Origin: Lachnospiraceae bacterium
GTDB taxonomy: Bacteria; Bacillota; Clostridia; Lachnospirales; Lachnospiraceae
Direction: 5' to 3'
Length of the DNA stretch: 64,000 bases
Assembly (NCBI GenBank): GCA_026169045.1
Contig: JAPFDH010000080.1
Span: forward strand, 1 to 64,000
The position numbers and the translations under genes were made by a program. The notes below the pieces were generated by a model. It saw nothing but the letters and a program-made list of their open reading frames with translations, was not told where the DNA came from and ran no database searches. This document shows, one piece after another, positions 34,247-43,310 of this stretch. Position 1 is the stretch's first letter. Every line of letters starts with the position of its first letter.

Positions 34247-34492
34247 CCGGGAGATTAGGGAACGGATACTGGGTTGCAGTGACTTCAAGCAAATCAAAGC
34301 ACTGGGTCGTAAGGTACGAGGATTTGACCAAGCCGTATGGGATAAGTTTAAATACGCTGTGGGATCCATGATCCATTTAAGTGGCGCGGACAAAACCTGC
34401 TTGGCTTTGCACTGATGGAGGTGCGGGATGAGCTGCGCCGAGTAACTCAGAATGAAATGTTATGTGATTGGAGTTTAGTATGGGAGAAATGA
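34218..34492 (+). pseudogene. NADAR-family remnant
   Basis: Reads MACKAELFGDREIRERILGC and QIKALGRKVRGFDQAVWDKF in one frame, then after an internal deletion and frame change the terminal KWRGQNLLGFALMEVRDELR up to TGA 34490. These are the helical core and C-terminus of a NADAR (YbiA-like) domain, which removes ADP-ribose or acts on riboflavin intermediates. The N-terminal half and the middle are missing. Confidence 0.65.
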
Positions 34493-34938
34493 AACTTTAT
34501 GAACTGGTCAACCAATATCATATTGGTACAGAACTGACCTGCGCCGAAGCGATGTTCATGGCTTGCAATGAGTATTATCATCTAAACTTATCTGAAGAAA
34601 CCCGGAAGATGTTTTCTGTCATGGGTATTGGAATGCAAACCGAACATTCCTGCTGCGGTGCCTTTACTGTAGCGGTAGGAATCATCGGTCTAATGACCGC
34701 AAAAGAAGGTCAAACAGATGTGGATAATATGGAAGGCTATCAGATGATTTCCGAATTGACGGACTTTATGCTTGGTTTCTACGGAACGCTCCACTGTATG
34801 GAACTTCAGCGGCTGGAGATTACAGGATTTGAAAATCCCTGCCACGCCATTGTGGAGGCGCTGGCGAAAAAATTGGAGGAACTGCTGGAGGGATGCAGTA
34901 TGATGCTATCAGCAAATGAGGAACAGCTGTACTCGTGA
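34480..34938 (+). CDS. C_GCAxxG_C_C-type redox protein
   Basis: 152 residues. The family pattern is LTCAEAMFMACNEYYHLNL, then EHSCCGAFTVAVGIIGLMTA and a late NPCHAIVEALAKKLEEL: spaced cysteines suited to a redox or metal site. ATG 34480 has GGAG six bases upstream and overlaps the NADAR remnant. Members are usually annotated as C-GCAxxG-C-C family of unknown function. Confidence 0.75.
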   Translation: MGEMKLYELVNQYHIGTELTCAEAMFMACNEYYHLNLSEETRKMFSVMGIGMQTEHSCCGAFTVAVGIIGLMTAKEGQTDVDNMEGYQMISELTDFMLGFYGTLHCMELQRLEITGFENPCHAIVEALAKKLEELLEGCSMMLSANEEQLYS

Positions 34939-34959
34939 AATCGGAAAGGAAAAGATGCA

Positions 34960-35268
34960 ATGGAATACATCAAGCTCTTTTGGGAAAAAGCACCGGAAGG
35001 AGAACCACCGGTCATCCTCTATGAAGTGGATATAGAAAGTGATCGGCTGGCCCTCCGCTCCATTGACATCTTTGCGGATGGACAAACCCGCAACATCCCT
35101 GACCTTTACGACGGCGCCATCGAGATAATGCCGATTCCCACCGTGGAGGAATTGAACGCTCATGTCTGGGGCGAGGAATTCCACGCCTGCATCATAGAGA
35201 AGGCGGAATTTGAGACCATCTGGGAGAGCTGTTTTTATGGCGGAATACTTGGTGAAAGCGAGGAATGA
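34960..35268 (+). CDS. DUF6881-like protein
   Basis: 102 residues starting MEYIKLFWEKAPEGEPPVIL; LALRSIDIFADGQTRNIPDL and EIMPIPTVEELNAHVWGEEF, with a closing EKAEFETIWE, match DUF6881 as I recall it. These occur beside toxin-immunity genes. The stop overlaps the start of the next gene (ATGA). Confidence 0.72.
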   Translation: MEYIKLFWEKAPEGEPPVILYEVDIESDRLALRSIDIFADGQTRNIPDLYDGAIEIMPIPTVEELNAHVWGEEFHACIIEKAEFETIWESCFYGGILGESEE

Positions 35269-35957
35269 CAATGGTTGAGATCAATCGCGTCTGGCTCAAT
35301 GTGAATACAGACAATAATACAATCACACTATTCGGTCGCCCCCGTGTATCCGTTCATGTGGATGAGTACATTTGGAGCTTGATTGAAGAACATATTGTGA
35401 AGCCTCATAAGCTCATGCGTAGCGAAAAGCATAAGTATCTGCTGAAAATTTCCTTTAATCGATTTGATCCGGTGCGGCATCGATATTATCCGCTTTCACC
35501 ATACAACGGGTCGCTTCGAGAAGGCGTAAAGCCTAATAGTGCAAACGGATGGTATCCCCGTGAGGATTTTGCAAACGCTGAGGAACGCACCACCTGGTTC
35601 TCTCCCGATAAAATCTGGACAAACTGCGGCAACAAGGTTCTGGATGTCAATATAGATGCCGCCAATGTAAGCGAGAGCATCGCCCCCAGAGAATACGTTG
35701 ACGTGCTGTTTGATGGAATTGGGGCAGCATTAGTGTTTAACTTCAAAAGGCTCAAGCGCGAGGCGTTTGATGGGCTGAAACCCAAGATCGACTGGAGCGT
35801 GGTAGAGAGATTTCCATTTCCCGCGCCCTTTGAGGATCAGCAATACATTGGGGATGAAGGCAAAATTCATGTGTATTCCTGGGATGGTAGACAGGAAACG
35901 ACCCTTGTAGGTCCCTATTCCGTGCGGGAATTGTATCTGGAACATTTCGGAGAATAA
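35265..35957 (+). CDS. Uncharacterised array protein, 230 residues
   Basis: Unassigned soluble protein. Segments such as RPRVSVHVDEYIWSLIEEHI, ANGWYPREDFANAEERTTWF and EYVDVLFDGIGAALVFNFKR suggest an alpha/beta fold. It is coupled to DUF6881 by an ATGA overlap. The start could also be ATG 35271. No signal peptide or motif of known enzymes. Confidence 0.6.
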   Translation: MTMVEINRVWLNVNTDNNTITLFGRPRVSVHVDEYIWSLIEEHIVKPHKLMRSEKHKYLLKISFNRFDPVRHRYYPLSPYNGSLREGVKPNSANGWYPREDFANAEERTTWFSPDKIWTNCGNKVLDVNIDAANVSESIAPREYVDVLFDGIGAALVFNFKRLKREAFDGLKPKIDWSVVERFPFPAPFEDQQYIGDEGKIHVYSWDGRQETTLVGPYSVRELYLEHFGE

Positions 35958-35971
35958 CGAGGAGGAATAGG

Positions 35972-36397
35972 ATGAAACAGACAGATATTTATACCGAGGC
36001 TCTGTCTTGCCTGCGCCTGATTTTATGGGCTGATCACCCAGAATTCAAAAACTGGATTGACTGGATGGAGAGGGATATTCAGGACTGGACCCAGCGCCGT
36101 GAGGTCGCCCACCATCTTCGGGCATACGGCGGCATGGGCTCGTTCAATGATCTGCCCAGTATGCGCGGAAATCACGACTATATTTTTGACTTTCTCAAGT
36201 CCGTGTGCTATGCCTTCGGCCACCTCTACGGCAAGCGGGAGGGCATTTCGCCAGAGGTATTGATGGAGGAGTGCCTCCACGATGTAGAGCAGGCAGCCTA
36301 TCACCCGCATAAGGCACTGAACCGAGCCATTGCCCAACACTTGATGCAGGGCGATCTACAGGAGAATTTGGATAGGCTGCAGGAGGACTTGCTATGA
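35972..36397 (+). CDS. DUF6966-like helical protein
   Basis: 141 residues, helical. The core HHLRAYGGMGSFNDLPSMRG, followed by a helix with YAFGHLYGKREG, resembles DUF6966 from memory. GAGGAGGAA precedes the ATG and the stop overlaps the next gene's start by ATGA. Function unknown. Confidence 0.6.
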   Translation: MKQTDIYTEALSCLRLILWADHPEFKNWIDWMERDIQDWTQRREVAHHLRAYGGMGSFNDLPSMRGNHDYIFDFLKSVCYAFGHLYGKREGISPEVLMEECLHDVEQAAYHPHKALNRAIAQHLMQGDLQENLDRLQEDLL

Positions 36398-37365
36398 ATG
36401 AAAAACTATTTCGCCCCCAATTTAATCAAATAGAAACCACCGAGAAGCAGGCGCTGATGGAGAGCCTAGCTGCTCGTTATGATATGACCTTTCTTGGTCT
36501 ACATACCTTTGACCGATGGGGTCAGAGCTGCACCACCGGTATATTTCAGAAAGACAGCCGAGAGTTTGTTTTTGTTCCCGGTGATACTGTCACACTGGGT
36601 TGGGAACAGTTCGCCATAGGACTGAATCAAGACAGTCAAGAGGAGCTGGACTATCTGATTCAGGAATGGGAGATGGAGTGCGATCCGAATGAGATGATTC
36701 GAGAAAGCATGGCTCCCGTTCGACAGGCAACAATCGGTCCCATGCTGGTTGGACGGGAGTTGGAAGAACTCTGTTGGGAACCGGTCAAGATGAACGATCC
36801 CAGACTAACTGCCCATCCTGATTGGCTGAAGAAGTTCCGGGATTTTGGCTGGAGCGATCTTGATAGGCTCACCTTGCATCAGTCAGCCCGCATTGAACGG
36901 ACGGCAAAGGGATTTCAGATATGGATTTATAACCAAATGGATTATGATTCACTTATGGAGCAAATGGAAAAGCAGGGCCTTTCTCTGCCCACTGCAAATG
37001 AATGGGCTTACTTATGCGGCGGCGGATGCCGCACATTATTTCCTTGGGGTGACGGAATGGACTACTCTATACACCTGCATCATTTTGAAAGTCCAGAAGA
37101 TGAGGATAAACCTTTCGATATGGAAGAACCCAACTTCTTCGGTCTGTCCATTGCCTATGATCCATATATGCGAGAAATAGTGAAAGCTGATATGTTTACT
37201 ACCTGCGGTGGTGATGGCGGACGCAGCATCTGCGGTGGACTTGGAATCTTTCTCGGCTTCCTGCCCTGTTCGCCGCACTGCAAGCCGGAAGTACAGGAGA
37301 ATAAGCAATTAAACGGCGACTATGATTTTTATCGCCCTATCATACGGGTGAAGATGGACGGATAA
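36394..37365 (+). CDS. FGE/SUMF1-like C-type-lectin-fold protein
   Basis: 323 residues. The C-terminal half has formylglycine-generating-enzyme features: LPTANEWAYLCGGGCRTLFP at about 198-217, WGDGMD, a late CGGDGGRSICGGLG and the closing YRPIIRVKMDG. The paired active-site cysteines of true FGE are not obvious, so it is more likely a binding domain. The N-terminal half (VFVPGDTVTLGWEQF) is unassigned. The domain is unexpected in an immunity array and could be the receptor for a toxin or substrate. Confidence 0.65.
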   Translation: MNEKLFRPQFNQIETTEKQALMESLAARYDMTFLGLHTFDRWGQSCTTGIFQKDSREFVFVPGDTVTLGWEQFAIGLNQDSQEELDYLIQEWEMECDPNEMIRESMAPVRQATIGPMLVGRELEELCWEPVKMNDPRLTAHPDWLKKFRDFGWSDLDRLTLHQSARIERTAKGFQIWIYNQMDYDSLMEQMEKQGLSLPTANEWAYLCGGGCRTLFPWGDGMDYSIHLHHFESPEDEDKPFDMEEPNFFGLSIAYDPYMREIVKADMFTTCGGDGGRSICGGLGIFLGFLPCSPHCKPEVQENKQLNGDYDFYRPIIRVKMDG

Positions 37366-37389
37366 ACTGAAGTAAAAGGAGATGCAGAC

Positions 37390-37658
37390 ATGGAAGTAAT
37401 CAAACTGCCCAAAAAATTCCGCATGGTCTGCTATGAGATCATGGATGGCAAAGAAGAAGCACTCCCTGCTTTGGAAACTTTCGCTGATAAATACCCGCAT
37501 CAAGTGGCAGCAATCTAAGCGACGAGCACATGATCGCCATGACGGTAGTCGCTATCCAGCTCCACCGGGAGCAGGAACTGATAGAGGAGCTTACGAAGAA
37601 ACAGGCGCGCATCCGGGAAGCTGCTTTTATTGATAACGGAAATCTGGTGAGAAAATAA
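37390..37658 (+). pseudogene. Frameshifted small array gene
   Basis: ATG 37390 (AAAGGAGATG upstream) gives 42 codons, MEVIKLPKKFRMVCYEIMDG..., stopping at TAA 37516. A different frame resumes from 37512, NLSDEHMIAMTVVAIQLHRE, to TAA 37656. The two parts join naturally into a protein of about 90 residues if one or two bases were lost near 37505-37515. Confidence 0.6.
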
Positions 37659-37686
37659 GATAAAAACAGGAAAAGAGGAAACAGAT

Positions 37687-38037
37687 ATGGGCAAAGAACT
37701 GGAGTTGTATAAAAATTTTATTGATGGTCTTGTAGAACGGAAAGACAGCGTGACGGCCCTGTGGGTCAAGGGTGATGGTTTCCCAAAGATAGCGGACAAC
37801 AAGGCGAAGAATGATTTTCTCGCAACACTGACCCCGGAGCAGAAAGATGTGCTGGCCGAGATACTTCAGGACGAACATATTGCGGGTATCCATACCACTC
37901 TTGCGTATATCAATAAAATGATGGACTTGGATGGTTTGGAGCTTCATCAGGACGGTGAATCATACCCCAACGACTATTTTGAAAGCCTTCATTATGACTT
38001 CATCAGCCGTTGTGACGGAGATGAGTGGCCGGAATGA
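37687..38037 (+). CDS. DUF6547-like protein
   Basis: 116 residues: LYKNFIDGLVERKDSVTALW, LTPEQKDVLAEILQDEHIAG, IHTTLAYINKMMDLDGLEL and a terminal ESLHYDFISRCDGDEWPE, which fits the DUF6547 family from memory. AAGAGGAAAC precedes the ATG. It sits fifteen bases before the giant fusion gene. Confidence 0.72.
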   Translation: MGKELELYKNFIDGLVERKDSVTALWVKGDGFPKIADNKAKNDFLATLTPEQKDVLAEILQDEHIAGIHTTLAYINKMMDLDGLELHQDGESYPNDYFESLHYDFISRCDGDEWPE

Positions 38038-38052
38038 AAGGAGGAGTAATAT

Positions 38053-41000
38053 ATGTATATCGACAAATATTGGGACAACTATATTGGAGGCTCGGATGAT
38101 AGCCTGAACCTTGTGGCATTTTTGGAAGATCTGAAGAAAGAAGAAATCCCCCTCAGCGAGATTTTTGCCAAGATCGGGCTGGACAAGCAGAACTGGGACT
38201 TCCATCAGACTGTGGAGTATCTGGAATTCACCCATTCAGACGGTGTGGAGATGGACTTCCATTTTGCTATTGATGTGGTCACTGATCTGGCCGCTATCCT
38301 GTTGGAGTGCAACGTCAACGGCAGTGTGAACCTGCAAGATTTAGACGAATATAACACGTCTTCTCGTCGTATCCGTATCACTGCCACACCAGAGGAACAT
38401 GATGCCATGAACAAGGCACTTGCGGACTTTGCCCAAAATCCCTTGTCTTATGACCTCCATGAGATGATGGATGATGAGGAAATTCAGGAGATGGCACATC
38501 ATGTGGAGGCGCTGCGGAAAGAACTGTATGAGGCAGCTGGCCGCAACCGCAACTACCATGTGAAAGCGGAGGATGTGAAACATCTGCTTCCTGACTGGGA
38601 GGGTGCCGATGGCTGCATCGCTACCAACCGTATCACAGTGGAGGGTCGCAAGGTGGGCTACTGCTATCGTGAGAAGCCGGATGGTAACTGGGACAGTGGC
38701 TGGCGCTTCACTGCCGGTGACGAGAGTGATGAGTACATGGACGACCCCAATAATGCCGGAATTTACAAATTGAACACAATCTGCAACGACGACCCCGATA
38801 TTATTCCGTTGCTGCATACGCCCGCCCCATGTGCTTTTGAACGGGATGAGAATGGCGTGTTCCAGCAGATTAAAGACTGGAAATCGGAAGAGGACCCGGA
38901 TATGGATATTTTAGAGCAATGCCAGAAGTGGCATGAAAACGACAAACACCAGAAGATTATTGACGCACTGGAGGCCATCCCTGCCGAGGAGCGTACCCCG
39001 GAAATCGATATGGAGCTGGCGCGAGCCTACAACAATTTGGGTGATCCTGACAATCCAGAGGGCAGAAAGCTGCTTCACCGGGCACTGGAACTGATGCAGT
39101 CCCACGAGGAGGAATTGGGAGACACTTATTCATGGAACTTCCGCATGGGTTACTCCTACTTTTATCTGGATCAGGAGGGTCGCGCTCTGCGGCATTTTGA
39201 AAAAGCTCTGGAACTGCATCCCGGTGATGATCCGAAGCTCAACACCCGACAGGACATTGAGGAACTGATCGACTCGTGTAAGGAGGGCGTTTCCCTGCCG
39301 CAGTTCTCGGAGTGTTTCCGGGAGCGGATAGAAAACTGGTGGGAAATCTTTGCCGAAAAGGAAGCCCAGCTGCGCCAGATGATGGACGAGGATAAGGAGC
39401 GTACCCGTAGCGCAGAACTCGTGGCCCAAATGCAGGAAACCCTGAATCTGGTTTTTGATGAGATTTCTTTCGAGATGGGCGTGGGCGGCGAGAAGTACGA
39501 GCTGATCCTCACCCCGGAGGGCGACAAAGTCAAACTGTTTGAGCTAATCTATTTTCAGAAGCACGCTCCGAAAGAGGTGCTGGAGTATTGGAACATCCTG
39601 GTGGGTCGTCAACCGGTTCAAAACATCGGTCTGCGAACCAATGATGGCTGGGAGATTTCCGGAGATGATGTGCAGATCTGGCTGGAGGAGCAAGGCGAAA
39701 ACAGCTTTGCCATCTCCGCCTACTGTGAAAAGCTGCTGCCTATGCTGCAGGAGGAAGAAGGCAGAGTCTGGTGGATGCTCACCACTCTCACTGATCAGGT
39801 GCTGGGTGAGATCTCCCATATGAGATACATAGACAGTTTTGATGTGTTGGAGGAGCCCAAGGCAGAGCCGTCCATACTCTTGGCCCAACTGCCCGGCCAT
39901 CTGAAGGAACGAGATCTGGAACTGTCTACTGATCCGGAAGCATATCTGGAGCGCTATCTTGGCTACGAAATGAAATCTAATGAAGAACCGGACGCCGATT
40001 GGAGGCTGGATGTGATGGTCGGCTCCACCAACTGTGTGCCGCTCATCAATGGCTATTTGAATGCTGACAACGATTTTATGGATCAACTCCACGCCGACGG
40101 CGCGGTGGCGGGATTTTTCTGCTATCCTCTGGATACCCTGCGGGAGGAGGAAGGATCACGGAAGATCTTTGATTTCCGGGATGAGTTGGAGGAAGTGTTT
40201 ACCACTGATGAAGGATCGGAAGTGCTTACCTTAACCGGCGGCGCCACCGGCATTTATTGCGGCTATGTGGACTTCATTGCCTGGGACATTCGAGAGGCGC
40301 TGAACATGGCGAAAGAGTTCTTTGAAGGTACGGATATCCCCTGGGCTATTTTCCACTCATTCCGCCGTGAAGCAGGTTCTGTGAACCTGAAAAAGCCGTC
40401 CGAAGAGCAGCCGGATGACGGTGATGAGGATGATTCGGACGGCAAAATGCCCGAAGACGAAGAATCTGGTGTTCCAGAGGTCTATACTGAGGAAGAAATG
40501 AATGCTGTCGAGGAGCACATTGAGAAGTATTTCGGCAAGTTCGAGAATGTGTTCCATGAACTGGACTCTCCAGACATCCATGTGGACATCTGCGTTGTTC
40601 CGCCTTCTGAAGAACGGGATTATTACACTCTGGTTACGATGGGTATGGGTGCTCACCGTATGAATGTGCCGGAGGAGCTTGCGGAATACAAGCTGGAACG
40701 AGCAGAGCTGGTCATTGCGTTACCGGGAAACTGGAAGCTGAAGCATGAGGATCTGAAGAACGAGCGGTGGTACTGGCCCATCCGCCTGCTGAAAACCCTG
40801 GCCAGACTTCCCATTGCCAGTGATACCTGGTTGGGCTTCGGCCATACCATGGACAATGAGGGGGACTTTGCAAAGGACACAAAGCTGTGCGCCGCCATTC
40901 TGACAGGTCCCCAAGATACGGAGGACGGCAGTGAAGTCTGCATTCTGTCGAATGGCGAGGAAGTTAACTTCTATCAGGTGATTCCTCTCTACCGGGAGGA

Positions 41001-42411
41001 ATTGGAATATAAGATGGAGCATGGTTCAGATGCCTTGCTGGACAAAATGGACGGCATCAGCTTTGTTACATACAATACCCGTCCCAACGCAATGACCATG
41101 GGCAAAATTGGTAGCATAGAGGACGGAGGCGTTATGGAAATGGATACCGCCGACTGGCATCTGGAGACCATTCATGAAAAGAACCTGCCAGTAGATGAGA
41201 TCAGCGTCTACAACCACATGGCTATTTATCTGCGCTGGTGTATGGAGCATGACCTGATGAGAGAAGAATTCCTCGCGGAGTACGGAGAGGTAGCAGAAAA
41301 GGTCAAAGCTAATCCTGCCAGTGTGGATCTGCGGGAGTTTATCCGGGATGAGCTGGACAGTCAGCTGGTCGGTCCGATGTTCAACAAGATTGGCCGAGCC
41401 TTTGCCTCCTACTACTATGGTGCATATTCCAATGGTCAGGAAAGTCCATTCTTCCCCGGAGATGTTGATGATTATGCCTTGGAATACTTCGGTTCAGAAA
41501 AGTATCACTCTGAGGAGTTCCAGGACGAAGCCTACCTGTTCATCCCCTTTGACGAGGACTACTACCAGGCCATGGCAAAGGTGATCGAGGACCGCTTCAT
41601 CAACTGGAAAGGACAGGACTTTGACGAGGACACGCTGGAGCCTTCCGAGGCAGCTCAGGCCATCATGGAGTATCTGGACTGCGAGTGTACCTATTTCCCA
41701 TCCATGGCAGATGATGACCCCATCATGTCGGCATACAGCTATGCCAAACGGGAAAGCATCCAAGAAGGTTTTGTGCCGGTGCTCATCAAGGCGGATGACG
41801 AAACGCTGCTGGAATGTCTGGTGATGAACGCCGACCCAGAGAATGATGCGGACTTTTACGAATTTGACCTCAAAACCGTAACGGAGTACCGCAAGAAGAT
41901 ACTTGCCTCCCCTATCAAAGACGGAAAGGCGGTTTTGGAGGAATTGATCGGCCAGCGCAAGGAAGAAGCCGAGGATGATGATATGGACTGGGAGGAAGTC
42001 CTGGGCGAGATGGAGGGCGGCTATGATAACTGCCGTTTTTCAAGCTACTGGAGTTCCGATAACAATATGACCTATCCGCTCATCCTGGCCAAGATTCCAG
42101 TGAAGAATCCTTGGGAGATTTTTGCCTATCTGCCCTTTGGCGGCTGGAATGAATGTCCGGATACTGTGGAACTGATGGCGGCGGCAAAATATTGGTTCGA
42201 ACAGTATGGTGCGATGCCTGCCGCAATAAGCCATGACGAACTGGAGTTCCTGCTCCCAGTTCCTGTCTTCAAGGAGAAAGCCATGGAGGTGGCGAAAGAG
42301 CAGTACGGATTCTGTCCTGATGTAGTGGATCAGGAGCAGGATGACCCCACCGTGGGGAATTTGGCGGATGTTCTTTGGCAGTCTACCGTCTGGTACTTCT
42401 GGTGGGATTGA
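38053..42411 (+). CDS. Giant polyimmunity fusion: DUF2185-TPR-SUFU-DUF4253
   Basis: 1452 residues, acidic, no signal or membrane helix. In order: an unassigned N-terminal region (1-160); DUF2185 with GWRFTAGDESDEYMDD and LNTICNDDPDIIPLL (about 190-270); TPR-like helices (about 300-395, AYNNLGDPDNPEGRKLLHRA, HFEKALELHPGDDP); a conserved unassigned block (about 455-770, FEMGVGGEKYELILTPEGD); an acidic linker (781-815); SUFU domain (about 815-1000, LERAELVIALPGNWKL, RWYWPIRLLKTLARLP); another unassigned block (1045-1180); and DUF4253 (about 1235-1452, PWEIFAYLPFGGWNECP, VPVPVFKEKA-type, ending WYFWWD). DUF2185, SUFU and DUF4253 are each found alone as immunity-type proteins. AAAGGAGGAG precedes the ATG. 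Confidence 0.82.
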   Translation: MYIDKYWDNYIGGSDDSLNLVAFLEDLKKEEIPLSEIFAKIGLDKQNWDFHQTVEYLEFTHSDGVEMDFHFAIDVVTDLAAILLECNVNGSVNLQDLDEYNTSSRRIRITATPEEHDAMNKALADFAQNPLSYDLHEMMDDEEIQEMAHHVEALRKELYEAAGRNRNYHVKAEDVKHLLPDWEGADGCIATNRITVEGRKVGYCYREKPDGNWDSGWRFTAGDESDEYMDDPNNAGIYKLNTICNDDPDIIPLLHTPAPCAFERDENGVFQQIKDWKSEEDPDMDILEQCQKWHENDKHQKIIDALEAIPAEERTPEIDMELARAYNNLGDPDNPEGRKLLHRALELMQSHEEELGDTYSWNFRMGYSYFYLDQEGRALRHFEKALELHPGDDPKLNTRQDIEELIDSCKEGVSLPQFSECFRERIENWWEIFAEKEAQLRQMMDEDKERTRSAELVAQMQETLNLVFDEISFEMGVGGEKYELILTPEGDKVKLFELIYFQKHAPKEVLEYWNILVGRQPVQNIGLRTNDGWEISGDDVQIWLEEQGENSFAISAYCEKLLPMLQEEEGRVWWMLTTLTDQVLGEISHMRYIDSFDVLEEPKAEPSILLAQLPGHLKERDLELSTDPEAYLERYLGYEMKSNEEPDADWRLDVMVGSTNCVPLINGYLNADNDFMDQLHADGAVAGFFCYPLDTLREEEGSRKIFDFRDELEEVFTTDEGSEVLTLTGGATGIYCGYVDFIAWDIREALNMAKEFFEGTDIPWAIFHSFRREAGSVNLKKPSEEQPDDGDEDDSDGKMPEDEESGVPEVYTEEEMNAVEEHIEKYFGKFENVFHELDSPDIHVDICVVPPSEERDYYTLVTMGMGAHRMNVPEELAEYKLERAELVIALPGNWKLKHEDLKNERWYWPIRLLKTLARLPIASDTWLGFGHTMDNEGDFAKDTKLCAAILTGPQDTEDGSEVCILSNGEEVNFYQVIPLYREELEYKMEHGSDALLDKMDGISFVTYNTRPNAMTMGKIGSIEDGGVMEMDTADWHLETIHEKNLPVDEISVYNHMAIYLRWCMEHDLMREEFLAEYGEVAEKVKANPASVDLREFIRDELDSQLVGPMFNKIGRAFASYYYGAYSNGQESPFFPGDVDDYALEYFGSEKYHSEEFQDEAYLFIPFDEDYYQAMAKVIEDRFINWKGQDFDEDTLEPSEAAQAIMEYLDCECTYFPSMADDDPIMSAYSYAKRESIQEGFVPVLIKADDETLLECLVMNADPENDADFYEFDLKTVTEYRKKILASPIKDGKAVLEELIGQRKEEAEDDDMDWEEVLGEMEGGYDNCRFSSYWSSDNNMTYPLILAKIPVKNPWEIFAYLPFGGWNECPDTVELMAAAKYWFEQYGAMPAAISHDELEFLLPVPVFKEKAMEVAKEQYGFCPDVVDQEQDDPTVGNLADVLWQSTVWYFWWD

Positions 42412-42427
42412 GTAGGAGGATGTATCT

Positions 42428-43291
42428 ATGAACGAATACCTAAAGCAATATATTGAACTCCAAAAGCAGTTTCGAGAGACAAAAGGAGATCAGGACAGTG
42501 TCCGTGCCCTCTACGCTTTTAAAGAAAAACTGGAGCTATTGGAAGATAAGCAAGCCAAGGAAGTGTTGGTGGATGTGTATGATCTGCTGGATTTTAAGAA
42601 GGATGCTTACGAACTGCTCTGTCAAATTGGAAATCGTTCTGATAAAAAGACCCTCAAGCGTCTGGGTACACTAAAGGACTATGCGGAAAACTGGGGCAAT
42701 CATTACGCTCTCCCCAAACCCAAAACGCCGAAGGAAAAGCAGAAAGAGAAGGAGCGGCAGTCCCAACTGGGGATGCCCACATTCCGGTATCATCCCAATC
42801 CGTTGGATACCGGCGCATTTGAGAAATCTAAAGAAGGGGTTGTCTGCGACTGCTGCGGCAAGATCACACACATCTACTATACTGCTCCCTTCTTCTCGGT
42901 AGAGAATATTGAGTATCTGTGTCCGGAATGCATTGCCAGCGGCGAGGCGGGTCGGAAATATAACGGCAGCTTTCAGGACGATTTTTCTCTGGATGATGGC
43001 GTAGACGATTCGGAGAAGCTGGATGAACTCATCCACCGCACTCCCGGCTATTCCGGCTGGCAGCAGGAATACTGGCGTGCCCATTGCGGTGACTATTGCG
43101 CCTATCTGGGTAAGGTGGGTGTCAGAGAAATGCGGGCGCTTGGTGTGCTTGAGGAAGTGCTGGATGACCCTATGTGGGACGATGAGCAGAAAGAAATGAT
43201 CCGGGAATCTGTTAACGGAGGACATCTTCAGTGCTATCTGTTCCGATGTCTCCATTGTGGAAAGCACCTGGTCTGGATGGATTTCGATTGA
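42428..43291 (+). CDS. CbrC (UPF0167) family zinc protein
   Basis: 287 residues. A charged helical N-terminal extension (1-110) precedes a CbrC domain: FRYHPNPLDTGAFEKSKEGV, CDCCGKITHIYY, LCPECIASGEAG, RTPGYSGWQQEYWRAHCGDY and the final LQCYLFRCLHCGKHL. E. coli CbrC is associated with colicin E2 tolerance, which fits an immunity setting. A truncated copy of the 3' end is found at 44881-45016. TAGGAGGATG upstream. Confidence 0.83.
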   Translation: MNEYLKQYIELQKQFRETKGDQDSVRALYAFKEKLELLEDKQAKEVLVDVYDLLDFKKDAYELLCQIGNRSDKKTLKRLGTLKDYAENWGNHYALPKPKTPKEKQKEKERQSQLGMPTFRYHPNPLDTGAFEKSKEGVVCDCCGKITHIYYTAPFFSVENIEYLCPECIASGEAGRKYNGSFQDDFSLDDGVDDSEKLDELIHRTPGYSGWQQEYWRAHCGDYCAYLGKVGVREMRALGVLEEVLDDPMWDDEQKEMIRESVNGGHLQCYLFRCLHCGKHLVWMDFD

Positions 43292-43310
43292 GAAGGAGGT
43301 GCCTGCGCCA

